This document shows, one piece after another, positions 1 through 8,145 of a stretch of DNA of 64,000 bases (positions within the stretch are counted from its first letter, which is position 1; each line of letters starts with the position of its first letter). Under the pieces are notes generated by a model. That model worked only from the letters and a program-made list of their open reading frames with translations, was not told the DNA's origin and made no database searches. The translations under genes were made by a program, and so were the position numbers. The stretch is from an uncultured Roseateles sp. (GTDB lineage: Bacteria > Pseudomonadota > Gammaproteobacteria > Burkholderiales > Burkholderiaceae_C), in NCBI RefSeq assembly GCF_963422335.1, contig NZ_OY729424.1, forward strand, positions 1,488,001 to 1,552,000, read 5' to 3'.

Positions 1-10
1 CAATTCATTT

Positions 11-1027
11 ATGCCCGGCAAGGGGCTACTTTCCTTTCATGCCCACATCGGCATGCATAACAACACCTTTGTCGATTCGGTTCGAACGCGTTTCGGTGGG
101 CCAGAAGAATTCATTGCCAAATGGGTTCATGGACTTCATGCATCGCTTGATGCACTACGCGCGAAAGGAAAAATGGGGTATCAAGGCCGTCTTTACGGAG
201 ATGAAGTTGTACTTCGATGCATACAAGATCAGGTTCTCCGAAAATATACGCTGACTTTTCTGGAGCGTAACTTCTATCGCAACTACATAGAACGCACGCG
301 ACACAAACCTGATGATGCCCTATGGAGTGTGTGGTTTGGCGCTGGCAATCTCTCGTGGGGTCTTGTAATAGCACCTGCACTACGCAACAACGAGTGGACC
401 AATGACAAGAGTCAGATGCGACGAGAGCGATACACGTATTGGACTATTGAGCATGTTCTTGCGGCTGGCTTAATTGACCCTGATTCGCCGAATCCAATGC
501 GATTCGACTCTCTTTCGCGTTTTGTAGATTTCTATAGAAGCGTGCTTAAACGAGTTTCAGTATCATCTTACGAGCAAGCCATTTCAGATCGATACTTGGA
601 CTACTTGTCGTCTTCGCGTATGCCAATGGCAGAGCCATTGCTGATACCGGAGTTTCGCTATGCCGGCAAAGAAAAGAAGCATGAATTCCGACTGGACTTC
701 ACTGTCCTTAATGGACACACACTCGACTTAACTGGATTTGAAATAAGTCCAGCATCGACACATGTTAGTGTGAAGAAGGCGGCAGAAAAGACTCAAGTTC
801 AACTCAATACTGAGTTGCGCGAGGCCTGGGAACATGAGATGAAGAAGCGAAATGACTACTTCCAAAAATTTGGAGTATCTGTCGTTACATTTACCGACTC
901 GCACCTCGCCAACATCGATGCCTGCTTTGATGTCATTCGCGAGCGGCTTATGGCTCGCTCAGCCGGCCCCGTTAGCCTTGATGCGGCACTGAAGAGTCTT
1001 CAGGATAGTTACGGCATTGGCGTTTAG
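11..1027 (+). CDS. Hypothetical protein, possible PD-(D/E)XK nuclease fold
   Basis: A 338-residue protein that I do not recognise with certainty. The frame is open back to base 2, so the true start may lie before the window and this may be a C-terminal part. Residues about 215-310 read like a restriction-endonuclease-type core: a predicted strand with EFRLDF, then a strand with GFEIS, then a helix rich in Lys, Glu and Gln, then a strand SVVTFTD. The canonical E-x-K is not clear, because the residue after E-I is Ser, so nuclease activity is only a suggestion. A Trp-rich segment (LWSVWFGAGNLSWG) precedes it. It is followed by a bidirectional terminator. Its position near the island edge would fit a defence or transposition role, but nothing more specific can be supported. 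Confidence 0.7.
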   Translation: MPGKGLLSFHAHIGMHNNTFVDSVRTRFGGPEEFIAKWVHGLHASLDALRAKGKMGYQGRLYGDEVVLRCIQDQVLRKYTLTFLERNFYRNYIERTRHKPDDALWSVWFGAGNLSWGLVIAPALRNNEWTNDKSQMRRERYTYWTIEHVLAAGLIDPDSPNPMRFDSLSRFVDFYRSVLKRVSVSSYEQAISDRYLDYLSSSRMPMAEPLLIPEFRYAGKEKKHEFRLDFTVLNGHTLDLTGFEISPASTHVSVKKAAEKTQVQLNTELREAWEHEMKKRNDYFQKFGVSVVTFTDSHLANIDACFDVIRERLMARSAGPVSLDAALKSLQDSYGIGV

Positions 1028-1083
1028 GTTCGGGATGAGTTAACGCCAGGATATTTGTCCCGTCGCTATGTATTCACAATGCA

Positions 1084-1114
1084 AAAGAGCCACCCTTGCG
1101 GTGGCTCTTTTTTG
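1084..1114. terminator. Bidirectional intrinsic terminator
   Basis: An 11-bp perfect inverted repeat (AAAGAGCCACC / GGTGGCTCTTT) with a 5-nt loop is followed by a T-run on the plus strand and, as a mirror image, preceded by an A-run. It lies between two genes that end toward each other (stops at 1027 and 1130), so it can serve both. Confidence 0.9.
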
Positions 1115-1129
1115 GCTGGTCAAACGCTG

Positions 1130-1426
1130 TCAGACCAAAAAGTCTTCCAACTTGGCACCGCCGTCAATGGCAGCCTTCAGCCACTTCGGACGCAGGCCGC
1201 GACCGCTCCAAGCCTCGCCTGTTGCTTTGTTGCGATACTTCGCAGCGACCTTGGATACCTTTGCAGTCTTGGGTGCGCGGGTGCTCAGATCACTCAGACT
1301 GAGATCGTAGTCGGCCATCAAGGCCTTCACCTTGGCGATCGCGTCTGTGCGTTCTCTCGAAGTGGTTTCGTTGATCTGCTGATCCAAAGCTGCCCGCTGC
1401 GCCAGGAGATCTTTAAGAGAAGCCAT
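1130..1426 (-). CDS. H-NS family nucleoid-associated protein
   Basis: A 98-residue protein with the two-part H-NS layout. The N-terminal helical oligomerisation region covers about residues 1-45 (MASLKDLLAQRAALDQQI). The C-terminal DNA-binding domain covers about 60-98 and carries YRNKATGEAWSGRG followed by RPKWL, the pattern of betaproteobacterial H-NS homologues that hold an Arg-Gly minor-groove hook. The length is normal for short BpH/Bv3F-type proteins. The start ATG at 1426 has an AAGGAA-like ribosome site upstream. The 3' end faces the terminator at 1084-1114. Island-borne H-NS homologues commonly silence AT-rich acquired DNA, so this protein may dampen expression of the element that carries it; that role is inferred. 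Confidence 0.93.
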   Translation of the reverse strand: MASLKDLLAQRAALDQQINETTSRERTDAIAKVKALMADYDLSLSDLSTRAPKTAKVSKVAAKYRNKATGEAWSGRGLRPKWLKAAIDGGAKLEDFLV

Positions 1427-1654
1427 CGCTTGGTTCCTTGAAATTGTGGGGCCGATTCAGCACAAATTGCTGGATATTGGTCGATGCATTATGCCGTGTC
1501 GGATTGAATTTGGCTGCCCAGTTCTGCGTAAGCATGCACTGGTGCGACATCTATCACTTTGATACATTCGGCTGTGGTGGGTGCTGCGAAGTGCTCGCCC
1601 CTGCTATTCCTCCCTGAGCAGGAGCCAGGTGGTGGTGACATCGCCTGGCTTTCC

Positions 1655-1684
1655 AGCCTCGGCCTTTGGGCCGGGGCTTTTTTT
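1655..1684 (+). terminator. Intrinsic terminator without an obvious upstream gene
   Basis: A 10-bp stem (AGCCTCGGCC / GGCCGGGGCT, one G-U pair) with a TTTG loop is followed by seven T residues. It reads on the plus strand. The gene to its left points the other way, so the transcript it ends is unknown. Confidence 0.75.
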
Positions 1685-1839
1685 CGCCACGATGCCAGAT
1701 CGCAGCGAGACCGCACGGGCGTGACGTTGCCGTTTTCGAATCAGTCATGGCTTGACCCCATGGTGACTGGCGCGCGCCAGTACCGGCCATTCCGCACATT
1801 GGGATGTTGGGACGTTTGGGGATTATCCATATCGAACAA

Positions 1840-1914
1840 AGGAGGAGCCCCGTCAAAGAGGTGGCTCCTCCTCTTTGAGGTGACAAAGTTGAATGCATTG
1901 CATGGAATGCATTC
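1840..1914. repeat. Overlapping inverted repeats upstream of the recombinase
   Basis: The first inverted repeat pairs AGGAGGAGCC (1840-1849) with GGCTCCTCCT (1863-1872). A second pairs TCAAAGAGG (1853-1861) with CCTCTTTGA (1870-1878) and overlaps the first, so the two hairpins exclude each other. A third pairs GAATGCATT (1891-1899) with AATGCATTC (1906-1914), and each arm contains the palindrome ATGCAT. They lie 36-110 bp before the start of the small ORF that precedes the serine recombinase. An operator, a leader-RNA switch or a recombination site are all possible. Confidence 0.6.
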
Positions 1915-1949
1915 TTTGTACCGGCCTTCGCATGCTCCATACTTTGTGT

Positions 1950-2156
1950 ATGAAACCAAGAATGCGAGATACGTTGCAGCTGGAGCTTATTGATACGCAC
2001 TTCAAAGACGCAACTGAAGCGGAAAAACAGGAAGCCAAGGACGTGCTATGGGCACTCTTTGACTATTACTTCTCCGTGTACTCAGAACTAAAAGAGTCTG
2101 GATACTTTGATCTTCCGCGTGACAAAAGGAGTGCATTTGATAAGCTGGAAGAATAG
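1950..2156 (+). CDS. Small hypothetical protein upstream of the recombinase
   Basis: A 68-residue acidic, helical protein (MKPRMRDTLQLELIDTHF at the N-terminus, ending DKLEE). It has no recognised domain. The open frame extends upstream to 1893, but that part overlaps the inverted repeats and has an unlikely composition, so the ATG at 1950 is preferred; 1962 is also possible. The stop lies 11 bp before the recombinase start, so the two are probably co-transcribed. Small ORFs placed directly before large serine recombinases sometimes act as accessory or directionality factors, but nothing in this sequence proves that. Confidence 0.65.
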   Translation: MKPRMRDTLQLELIDTHFKDATEAEKQEAKDVLWALFDYYFSVYSELKESGYFDLPRDKRSAFDKLEE

Positions 2157-2167
2157 CTAAAAGGAGT

Positions 2168-3745
2168 ATGAAGAAGTATGCTGCATATATACGTGTTTCA
2201 ACAATACGCCAAGGAGAGAAAGGAACATCGCTACTTGAGCAGAAGTCTGCAATAGAAGGCTACGCAAAACGCGAGGGCCTTTCTATTGATGCTTGGTTTG
2301 AAGAGAAAGAAACTGCAGCAAAGATCGGTCGTACCGTCTTCATGTCCATGCTGAAGCAAATACAGCGTGGCGGATTTGATGGCCTTGTCCTGCACAAGAT
2401 CGACCGTGGTGCCCGCAATCTGAAGGACTGGGCTGAGCTATCTCAGCTGTCAGATACCGGCGTGGATGTCCGCGTCGCTGGTGACTCAGTTGATCTCACC
2501 TCACGCGGTGGTCGTCTCTCCGCTGACATCCAAGCTGTCGTTGCTGCTGATTACATCCGTAACTTGCGTGAGGAAGTGAGAAAAGGCCAGCGCGGAAGGC
2601 TCAAGCAAGGGCTGTATCCATGGAAGCCGCCGATTGGCTACCTGAGTGCTGGCTCCGGCAATCCGGCAACAATTTGTCCAGTGACGGGGCCACTTGTTCG
2701 TGAAGCATTTGAGACCTACGCCAATGGATATCTCTCCATCAAGGAGTTGCGTCATCACATGGCAAAGCAAGGCCTTCATACGGATTCACGTAAGCCGTTT
2801 GGGATTAACCGGATGCATGTACTGCTGTGTCGGTCCTTTTACTATGGTCTTATCAATGTAAAGGGTGAGGCGTATATTGGTGCGCATGAGCCACTCATTT
2901 CAAAGCAGCTATTTGATACAGCACAGGATGTAATGCGAGGCCGCCTAAAGCGGACAACCTTTATTCGCAAGCAGTATGCATTTCAAAAGCTACTTCGTTG
3001 CACGCTGTGCAATGTAGTGCTTTATGCGGAAACCCAAAAAGGTCATATCTACTACCGCTGCCATAGTGAAAAGTGCCGTGGTGTCTGTATACGTGAATCG
3101 ACTGTGACGGAAGCTCTTCGAAATGAGATACAGATGTTGGGGTTGAGCGATGCAGCAACTACTCAATTCTCCATTATGTTCAACGCAACTCTTGCTAGCG
3201 CGGTCGATGGTGTTTCTGAGCGACAGAAAATCCTCCTCCTGCAGAGTGAGAAAGGCAAGGACTCTATAGAACGTCTCACTGATGCCTACCTAGACCAGGT
3301 AATTGACCGAGCAACCTTCGGTGAACGAAAGCAGCGGCTGCTTGAGGAGCAGCTTAAGTTGCAGTCGGAATTGGCTGAAATAGCCTCGTCGGCTGCATAT
3401 ATTGAGTTCAAGGGAAGAGAGTTTCTCGAACTGCTTAAAACCTTGGAGAACATACGAAAAGTTGGATTTTCAGCAGATCACCGTCGATATGTGCAAAAGA
3501 CAATTTCGAACTTTGGCGTAACTGGAAAATGCGTTGAAATTACATGGAAAAACTCCCTTTCCTTGATGAAGGATCGAGGGATCTTGCTCGCATGCGGGGC
3601 TGCACGAGACAGATACCGAACTTTAGAGGGTAGTGATACACAAGAATGCATGCATGCAAGGCTAGACGTGATGAAAGAAATAGTGAATGAAGTTCTCTTT
3701 CCTACAGATGAAGATAAGAGCGGCTTATCACATTCAGTTCAGTAG
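2168..3745 (+). CDS. Large serine recombinase
   Basis: A 525-residue site-specific recombinase. The N-terminal resolvase catalytic domain (about residues 1-145) has the nucleophile Ser in YIRVST (Ser11) and the downstream Arg-containing segments (HKIDRGARN). A recombinase domain follows at about 160-265. It is followed by a zinc ribbon at about 276-305 with the pairs CTLC and CHSEKC, and then a long Lys/Glu-rich coiled coil at about 350-430, the layout of phage-type integrases. The ATG at 2168 has a strong AAAGGAGT ribosome site. It is a second recombinase, distinct in sequence from the one at 27773, so this part of the island may have arrived as a separate element. The target site of this enzyme is not visible. 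Confidence 0.95.
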   Translation: MKKYAAYIRVSTIRQGEKGTSLLEQKSAIEGYAKREGLSIDAWFEEKETAAKIGRTVFMSMLKQIQRGGFDGLVLHKIDRGARNLKDWAELSQLSDTGVDVRVAGDSVDLTSRGGRLSADIQAVVAADYIRNLREEVRKGQRGRLKQGLYPWKPPIGYLSAGSGNPATICPVTGPLVREAFETYANGYLSIKELRHHMAKQGLHTDSRKPFGINRMHVLLCRSFYYGLINVKGEAYIGAHEPLISKQLFDTAQDVMRGRLKRTTFIRKQYAFQKLLRCTLCNVVLYAETQKGHIYYRCHSEKCRGVCIRESTVTEALRNEIQMLGLSDAATTQFSIMFNATLASAVDGVSERQKILLLQSEKGKDSIERLTDAYLDQVIDRATFGERKQRLLEEQLKLQSELAEIASSAAYIEFKGREFLELLKTLENIRKVGFSADHRRYVQKTISNFGVTGKCVEITWKNSLSLMKDRGILLACGAARDRYRTLEGSDTQECMHARLDVMKEIVNEVLFPTDEDKSGLSHSVQ

Positions 3746-3919
3746 ATGCCTTGCGGATGTCCCAATGTCCCATCATCCCTGCAAATGGTTCCAGTGAGTT
3801 GATGTTTAATAGTTGCCTCATTGTGCATAACTTATACCCTACTTCATTTCGACTTCATCCTTGACAATGAGATGCATGCACGCTCACCTTAGCAGCAGCG
3901 TGCAGTAACTAACAAGAAT

Positions 3920-4264
3920 ATGAGTCGGAAGACCAATTCAAGGTTGCGGGGTGAACGATTGAAATGGGGGTTAACTCAAAAGGAGCTTGCCCCATTAATT
4001 CTCATTCGCCATCCCACACAGTTGTCGAGAATCGAATGCGGTTTGCGCACGCCAAGTGCAACGTGCGTAATCGCATCGTGCATTGTTTTTGGGCAGAGCC
4101 TCGAACATATGTTCCCTAGGTTGCAAGGTCGGATACAGGATCAGGTTGTAGCTGACGCCTACAAGCTGTACAGAAAGGTCGAGAAGAGCAAGAAGCCGAG
4201 TGCCGACAAGAAGCGACAGCTGCTAATAGCCATCGCTTCACGGCAGTTCCTTCCATGCAAGTAG
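3920..4264 (+). CDS. XRE-type helix-turn-helix protein
   Basis: A 114-residue protein whose first 70 residues form a lambda-repressor-like HTH: RGERLKWGLTQKELAPLI followed by a recognition helix around TQLSRIECGLRTPS. The tail (about 80-114) is basic, with EKSKKPSADKKRQ. The stop overlaps the next gene by 10 bp, so the two are translationally linked. It may regulate its own operon or act with the RuvC-like partner. The AT-rich 175-bp spacer upstream could carry its promoter. The fold assignment is firm; the function is not. Confidence 0.8.
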   Translation: MSRKTNSRLRGERLKWGLTQKELAPLILIRHPTQLSRIECGLRTPSATCVIASCIVFGQSLEHMFPRLQGRIQDQVVADAYKLYRKVEKSKKPSADKKRQLLIAIASRQFLPCK

Positions 4265-4761
4265 ACGGAAAGAACCAGCAGTACGTGCTGGCGTTGTCGC
4301 CGTCGTCTCGCGGCATAGCCTTTGTGCTGTTTGAAAGTCCTCTATCGCTTGTCGATTGGGGTATGTGGTCTGCTCGCGGCGCACAGAAGAACGAGCGGTG
4401 CATCAAGCAGGTGAAGAAGGCGATTGAAAGGTACGGACCGGATGTGATGGTGATTGAAGACACCAGCAATCCGGAGTCGAAGCGCAGCAAACGAGTACGC
4501 AACCTTCATCTATCACTCAAAGTCCTGGCCGGCGTGTCGAATGTCGAGACAGTCAGCTACAGCAGAGCGACAGTGCGCCGGTCGTTCATCAAGATGGGGG
4601 CTGTGACCAAGCATGAATGCTCACGCATGGTGGCGGAGATGCTTCCAGCGTTGTCGCATAGGTTGCCTCCAAAGCGAAAAGCTTGGATGGCTGAAGATCC
4701 CCGGATGTCGCTGTTCGAAGCTGCGGCACTTGGACTCACATTCTATGGGCAAGAGCCATAG
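4255..4761 (+). CDS. RuvC/RNase H-fold protein, first Asp missing
   Basis: A 168-residue protein with the strand order of RuvC-like RNase H-fold nucleases. An opening strand YVLALSPSSRGIAFVLFE stands where RuvC has an Asp-Pro-Gly motif. A middle strand VMVIEDT carries the conserved Glu, and a C-terminal helix DPRMSLFEAAALGL stands where the last acidic residues belong. The first catalytic Asp is replaced by Ser (residue about 16), which suggests altered or lost nuclease activity or a structure-binding role. It overlaps the upstream HTH gene and is followed directly by a terminator, so the two form a closed two-gene unit. A divergent Holliday-junction resolvase of the mobile element is the closest description. 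Confidence 0.7.
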   Translation: MQVDGKNQQYVLALSPSSRGIAFVLFESPLSLVDWGMWSARGAQKNERCIKQVKKAIERYGPDVMVIEDTSNPESKRSKRVRNLHLSLKVLAGVSNVETVSYSRATVRRSFIKMGAVTKHECSRMVAEMLPALSHRLPPKRKAWMAEDPRMSLFEAAALGLTFYGQEP

Positions 4762-4771
4762 AACATGAGGG

Positions 4772-4800
4772 AAAGGTCGGCGTTGTGCCGGCCTTTCTTG
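4772..4800 (+). terminator. Intrinsic terminator of the XRE/RuvC-like pair
   Basis: A 10-bp stem AAAGGTCGGC / GCCGGCCTTT (one T-G pair) with a 5-nt loop, followed by a short T-rich tail, 11 bp after the stop codon. Confidence 0.8.
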
Positions 4801-5126
4801 TCGGCGGCCCAGTGCGTTGGGGTAGCGGACGGGACGCAAACGGAACAGCGTTACGCCGACTCAGTACAGTATCAATGTACTAAATCGGATGATACTGGGC
4901 TGGGTATGCCTTTTCACATCTGACGGCCTCCAGAGCTACATGCTCAAGAGTGTGGCGCCATCTTTGATGCGCTGACCGGTACATTTCAGTCCAGCCGGAC
5001 CATCACGATGGTAGCTCCAGATAATCTGAACTTGGACCGAGGACGTGGCGGGCCTAAGGCATCTGATAGGTTGCCGGAATACTTAGTTGAACCTCTGCTA
5101 GAAAAATTTCAGATTCATAGAATCGT
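4801..5126. other. Gene-free spacer with an inverted repeat
   Basis: No coding frame is supported. An 8-bp inverted repeat CAGTATCA (4867-4874) / TGATACTG (4890-4897) is present, partly overlapping a second one (AGTAC / GTACT at about 4863-4881). The end near 5090-5150 is AT-rich. No terminator is evident for the minus-strand gene ending at 5127. Confidence 0.5.
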
Positions 5127-6176
5127 CTAAATTAATAATTTACTGGCGTCACAAGATATGTGCCCAAGTACGCCGAGACTCAATAGTTTTCTCTCCAAGG
5201 ATGACATGCCCCTTTGATCAATCATCTCTGCGGACTCTATTGGCAGCAATTGACTCGGTACTGTGGAAAGCCCATTCGTTGGCAACGCGAGAAGTTTAAG
5301 TGCGCCAGCCAGAGATGTTTTGAACGCTCCGGCAAATGTGAACAATACATACAAATCACCATTTCGTGCGAGAAGTAGTGCATTAGTGCGAGTCAAATGA
5401 CCTGGTTTGTCCGCTGGTTCAAGAATTTGCTCGGTTGGCAGTAAATTGCCATATATTTCCAGCTGAATATTAACTGTCAAGGTGAGGCACCGATTAACCC
5501 ACTCCCCCCAACTCTCCGGAGTTGGGCCATTCAGCTCAAGTATAAAGTACTCAGAGGTCAATTTCGAATAGTGGCTATCAACGCGAGAGCACCGCGCAAA
5601 TCGCCACTTTCGCTTCGGATAGGTGTCGCCAGAATGCGCTAGCATAGCGTCAATTAACAAGCGAATCAGCTGGCGACCAAAATCAACACTTGCCAACCAA
5701 TCGCCCTTTAAAATCACACCATGCAAGCTATCGAAAGCTGACCTTGCAAGCTGAATGTAGTAGTCAATCAACTTTTTTTGGAAGCCTTCCTGATTCCATT
5801 TGGCAGTATGCTTTGCGTATTCTTCATGACCAAAAATTGCGTAGCCGTGTGTAGCCTTGTGGATCAACTCCAATTGCCGCGGAGCTAAGTTGAAGTAGCT
5901 GTCTCGATCTGCAAGCGCAAGTAAATTAATATATGATTCAATACTGCAGAACCAAACATCAATTTCTTTTTCTTGAAATACGGTGGTTTCGAAGAAATCG
6001 GCGCCCTCGTGTTCAAAAACGGCAATTATGTCAACATCAGAGCTTGGGGTTTGAAGCTGTTCAGCATACGAGCCAATAACTGCTGCAAAAAGAATGTCAT
6101 CCTGATTGAAGCGCGGACTCAAATGCTCCTTTATTCGTTCTATGCGTTCGTCGAAAAAAGCATTTGATTTTGTCAT
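5127..6176 (-). CDS. Nucleotidyltransferase-fold protein
   Basis: A 349-residue protein with a polymerase-beta-type nucleotidyltransferase motif near the N-terminus: IGSYA followed after a short loop by SSDVDIIAVFE, and a third acidic residue in EIDVWF. This is the metal-binding G-S-x(n)-D-x-D layout used to transfer a nucleoside monophosphate to a small molecule, protein or RNA. The middle is helical, like the substrate-binding part of minimal or aminoglycoside nucleotidyltransferases. The C-terminal 100 residues are unassigned. ATG 6176 is chosen over the TTG-initiated extension to 6209. It is divergent from the kinase/aminotransferase/radical SAM set with a 1-kb gap, so partnership with that set is only suggested by proximity. 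Confidence 0.8.
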   Translation of the reverse strand: MTKSNAFFDERIERIKEHLSPRFNQDDILFAAVIGSYAEQLQTPSSDVDIIAVFEHEGADFFETTVFQEKEIDVWFCSIESYINLLALADRDSYFNLAPRQLELIHKATHGYAIFGHEEYAKHTAKWNQEGFQKKLIDYYIQLARSAFDSLHGVILKGDWLASVDFGRQLIRLLIDAMLAHSGDTYPKRKWRFARCSRVDSHYSKLTSEYFILELNGPTPESWGEWVNRCLTLTVNIQLEIYGNLLPTEQILEPADKPGHLTRTNALLLARNGDLYVLFTFAGAFKTSLAGALKLLALPTNGLSTVPSQLLPIESAEMIDQRGMSSLERKLLSLGVLGHISCDASKLLI

Positions 6177-7167
6177 GTGCAAACTCACGATATGATGAAC
6201 TCTGTGCAATCTATTCCAGTAAGAAGAATCAATCTGCCAGCTTTCTTGTGATCTTCAATATATTGGCAGGAAAATCCACAAATGTAAATAAGATAGAATA
6301 GAACGTTCTTTTTTAATATGTGATTGTCACGGGGCTGGGAATGCAGCCCAAAATATGAATCGGAGCGATCATTACAATGTTGGTTCTGGCGGCATAGGGC
6401 GACGTGCTCGTGCTCGCTGCATCTTTTGATGAGCTCCGATGATCAAATCTTGATGCTGGACGCCGTTCATTCTACGGTACATGTTTGCATGAGGCCTTCG
6501 TCACACTTCATGCGGAAGTGCAGCTGCAACGCACAGTTCTTCCCCGTCGAAGGCGTTGCAATGCCCCGTCTAAGAACTGCGTCAAACGCCGGGATGTGGC
6601 GGTGGAGTGCGGCCCTTGCATGCGCCCCTACTGTGAATTCGAGGTAACTGTGCCGTCTTGCGCAGCCACGCGGTGGCCTCGACCGCATGGTTGGCGCTAA
6701 CGGTCATGCCCCACGGTATGCACTAGGTCCAACGCGGCGGCGACACCGACGGCGCTGTCGCGCTGAAGTACCTCTGCCTGCCCCTCTTGCTCTGGTCCAT
6801 CTCCGGGTCATGATCACTCGTGAAGCCAGTTCGAGCAGGTGTCGGAACCGCGCCGCGTCTGTGTCCACGGGAAGCGAGTGGCGCACAATTTCCTGTAGAC
6901 GCATGCGAGGCGGTTGCCGCACCGCACGTTCCCTCCCTGTCAAAAATCTCCTGCTTGTAAGTTCGCCGTGTCGTTCCTCCCCAAGGCGCGTCACGACTTG
7001 CCTAGCATGCACAATGATCCCCGTGCAAAGAACGCGTTAGACTGGCTCACTGTTTGGCAAACTCAGTGGCCTGCGGCCACCATTTTCCAAAGAACCTAAC
7101 GGATCAGCGTCACGGCAAGACCGGTACCACCTAAGCAGAAGCAGGGCCACGAACTCAATATTTCACA
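6177..7167. other. Long gap without a convincing gene
   Basis: About 1 kb. The first 150 bp are AT-rich and may hold the promoter of the nucleotidyltransferase gene. From about 6330 to 7000 the DNA turns GC-richer and contains only overlapping random-looking frames, which suggests decayed DNA. A 30-codon frame at 7007-7099 (beginning MHNDPRAK, with three Trp residues) ends 68 bp before the kinase gene but has no good ribosome site. GTTTGGCAAAC, a short perfect hairpin, lies inside that frame. Confidence 0.5.
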
Positions 7168-8139
7168 ATGCAAACTGTTGACTTAACTTTCGCCGATTCC
7201 CACCTCACATTACACAATTTCCCAGATCGAGTAGTTTCGACACTAATTGAATATACAGGAGAGTATTTTTCTATTAAGCCGTCAAGCCTGGTAAAACAGA
7301 ATTTTCGTATCAACTATGTTGAGTGGCGTGCTGAGCAGCCAGGATTTTCACGAGTTGAACGTTTTTTTGATGACGATGACAGGCAATTTTTTGCGGAGCT
7401 TGCGGTCGGCTTGGACCCGAGTTGCCTAACTATTTCTGGCCGTATTGACGCGCCGGCTTCGATACGAATGATTGCGCGGGTAATTCGCGCACTCGTTGCA
7501 ACGAAGATGTTTTATTCGGGGTGGTCGTTTATACATGCAGCCGCAGTTGCTGGAGGCAGGACTTGTATCGCCCTCACCGGGCAAAAAGGGCAAGGCAAGT
7601 CGACGCTACTTCTCAACTGTCTTGAGCACTCCGATTTGAGGCCGATGACGAACGACAAGTTAGCGGTAAGAGGTGTTTCAGGGGTGTTGACGGCTTTCGG
7701 CTTTCCAATCAGAGCCGGAATCAGGGAAGGCACACTTGATCGATTTCCTGACCTGCGCCGCCGACTGGCGAATGCTCCTCGCGCGGCGGCAAACGAAGAC
7801 AAGGCGGTTCGAATCGACATGAGCGCATTGGCTACGCTCTATAAGCGGCCACTCATACGGAGCGCACCGATCTCGGCGTTGGTGATGCCAGTGGCTGGAT
7901 CGGACATAGAAGACGCAACGCTTACCCGCCTAAGCGACCAAGAAGCTGACGCTCTTCTCCTGCAAAACAGCCTTCTGGATATGCAGCTAATAGAGCCGTT
8001 CCAATACAAGGTTAGCAGCTTTGTTTCTGCGCTAGAATCGCCGCCACCGCCTGCCTTTCACCTCCCCGCTTACAGACTCGCTTATTCGTCAAATAGCAGT
8101 AGTCAAGCGATTCAGGCACTCAAAAAACTTACTATCTGA
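7168..8139 (+). CDS. HPr kinase-like ATP-binding protein
   Basis: A 323-residue protein whose C-terminal two thirds resemble HPr kinase/phosphorylase-related kinases. A Walker A loop GQKGQGKST lies at about residues 137-145, directly after a strand-helix FIHAAAVAGGRTCIALT, and an MTNDKLAV segment follows that may serve as the catalytic/Walker B-like loop. The N-terminal 110 residues are unassigned. HprK-like kinases of this type occur beside peptide-modification genes, for example as lasso-peptide C-terminal kinases, and in other natural-product loci. It is the first gene of a tight plus-strand series, with only 6 bp to the next gene. The ATG has a weak upstream ribosome site. The substrate is unknown. 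Confidence 0.82.
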   Translation: MQTVDLTFADSHLTLHNFPDRVVSTLIEYTGEYFSIKPSSLVKQNFRINYVEWRAEQPGFSRVERFFDDDDRQFFAELAVGLDPSCLTISGRIDAPASIRMIARVIRALVATKMFYSGWSFIHAAAVAGGRTCIALTGQKGQGKSTLLLNCLEHSDLRPMTNDKLAVRGVSGVLTAFGFPIRAGIREGTLDRFPDLRRRLANAPRAAANEDKAVRIDMSALATLYKRPLIRSAPISALVMPVAGSDIEDATLTRLSDQEADALLLQNSLLDMQLIEPFQYKVSSFVSALESPPPPAFHLPAYRLAYSSNSSSQAIQALKKLTI

Positions 8140-8145
8140 GCGCAA

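Larger units (their letters stand above)
1441..1949. other. Intergenic region with hairpins, no convincing gene
   Basis: This 509-bp stretch holds the upstream region of the H-NS-like gene, a strong plus-strand terminator at 1655-1684, overlapping inverted repeats at 1840-1878 and a further inverted repeat at 1891-1914. The open frames here (for example 1559-1993) lack family resemblance and ribosome sites. The terminator without an obvious upstream gene leaves room for a short untranslated RNA between about 1450 and 1655, but no promoter could be assigned with confidence. Confidence 0.5.

Noticed and set aside
1559..1993. 144-codon plus-strand frame in the spacer before the first recombinase
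   Set aside because: It runs through a strong terminator and inverted repeats, has no ribosome site and no protein-like pattern.
7036..7098. GTTAGAC ... ACCTAAC pair resembling integron attC core sites
   Set aside because: The order is reversed (an attC begins with RYYYAAC and ends with GTTRRRY), and no integrase or cassette array is present.
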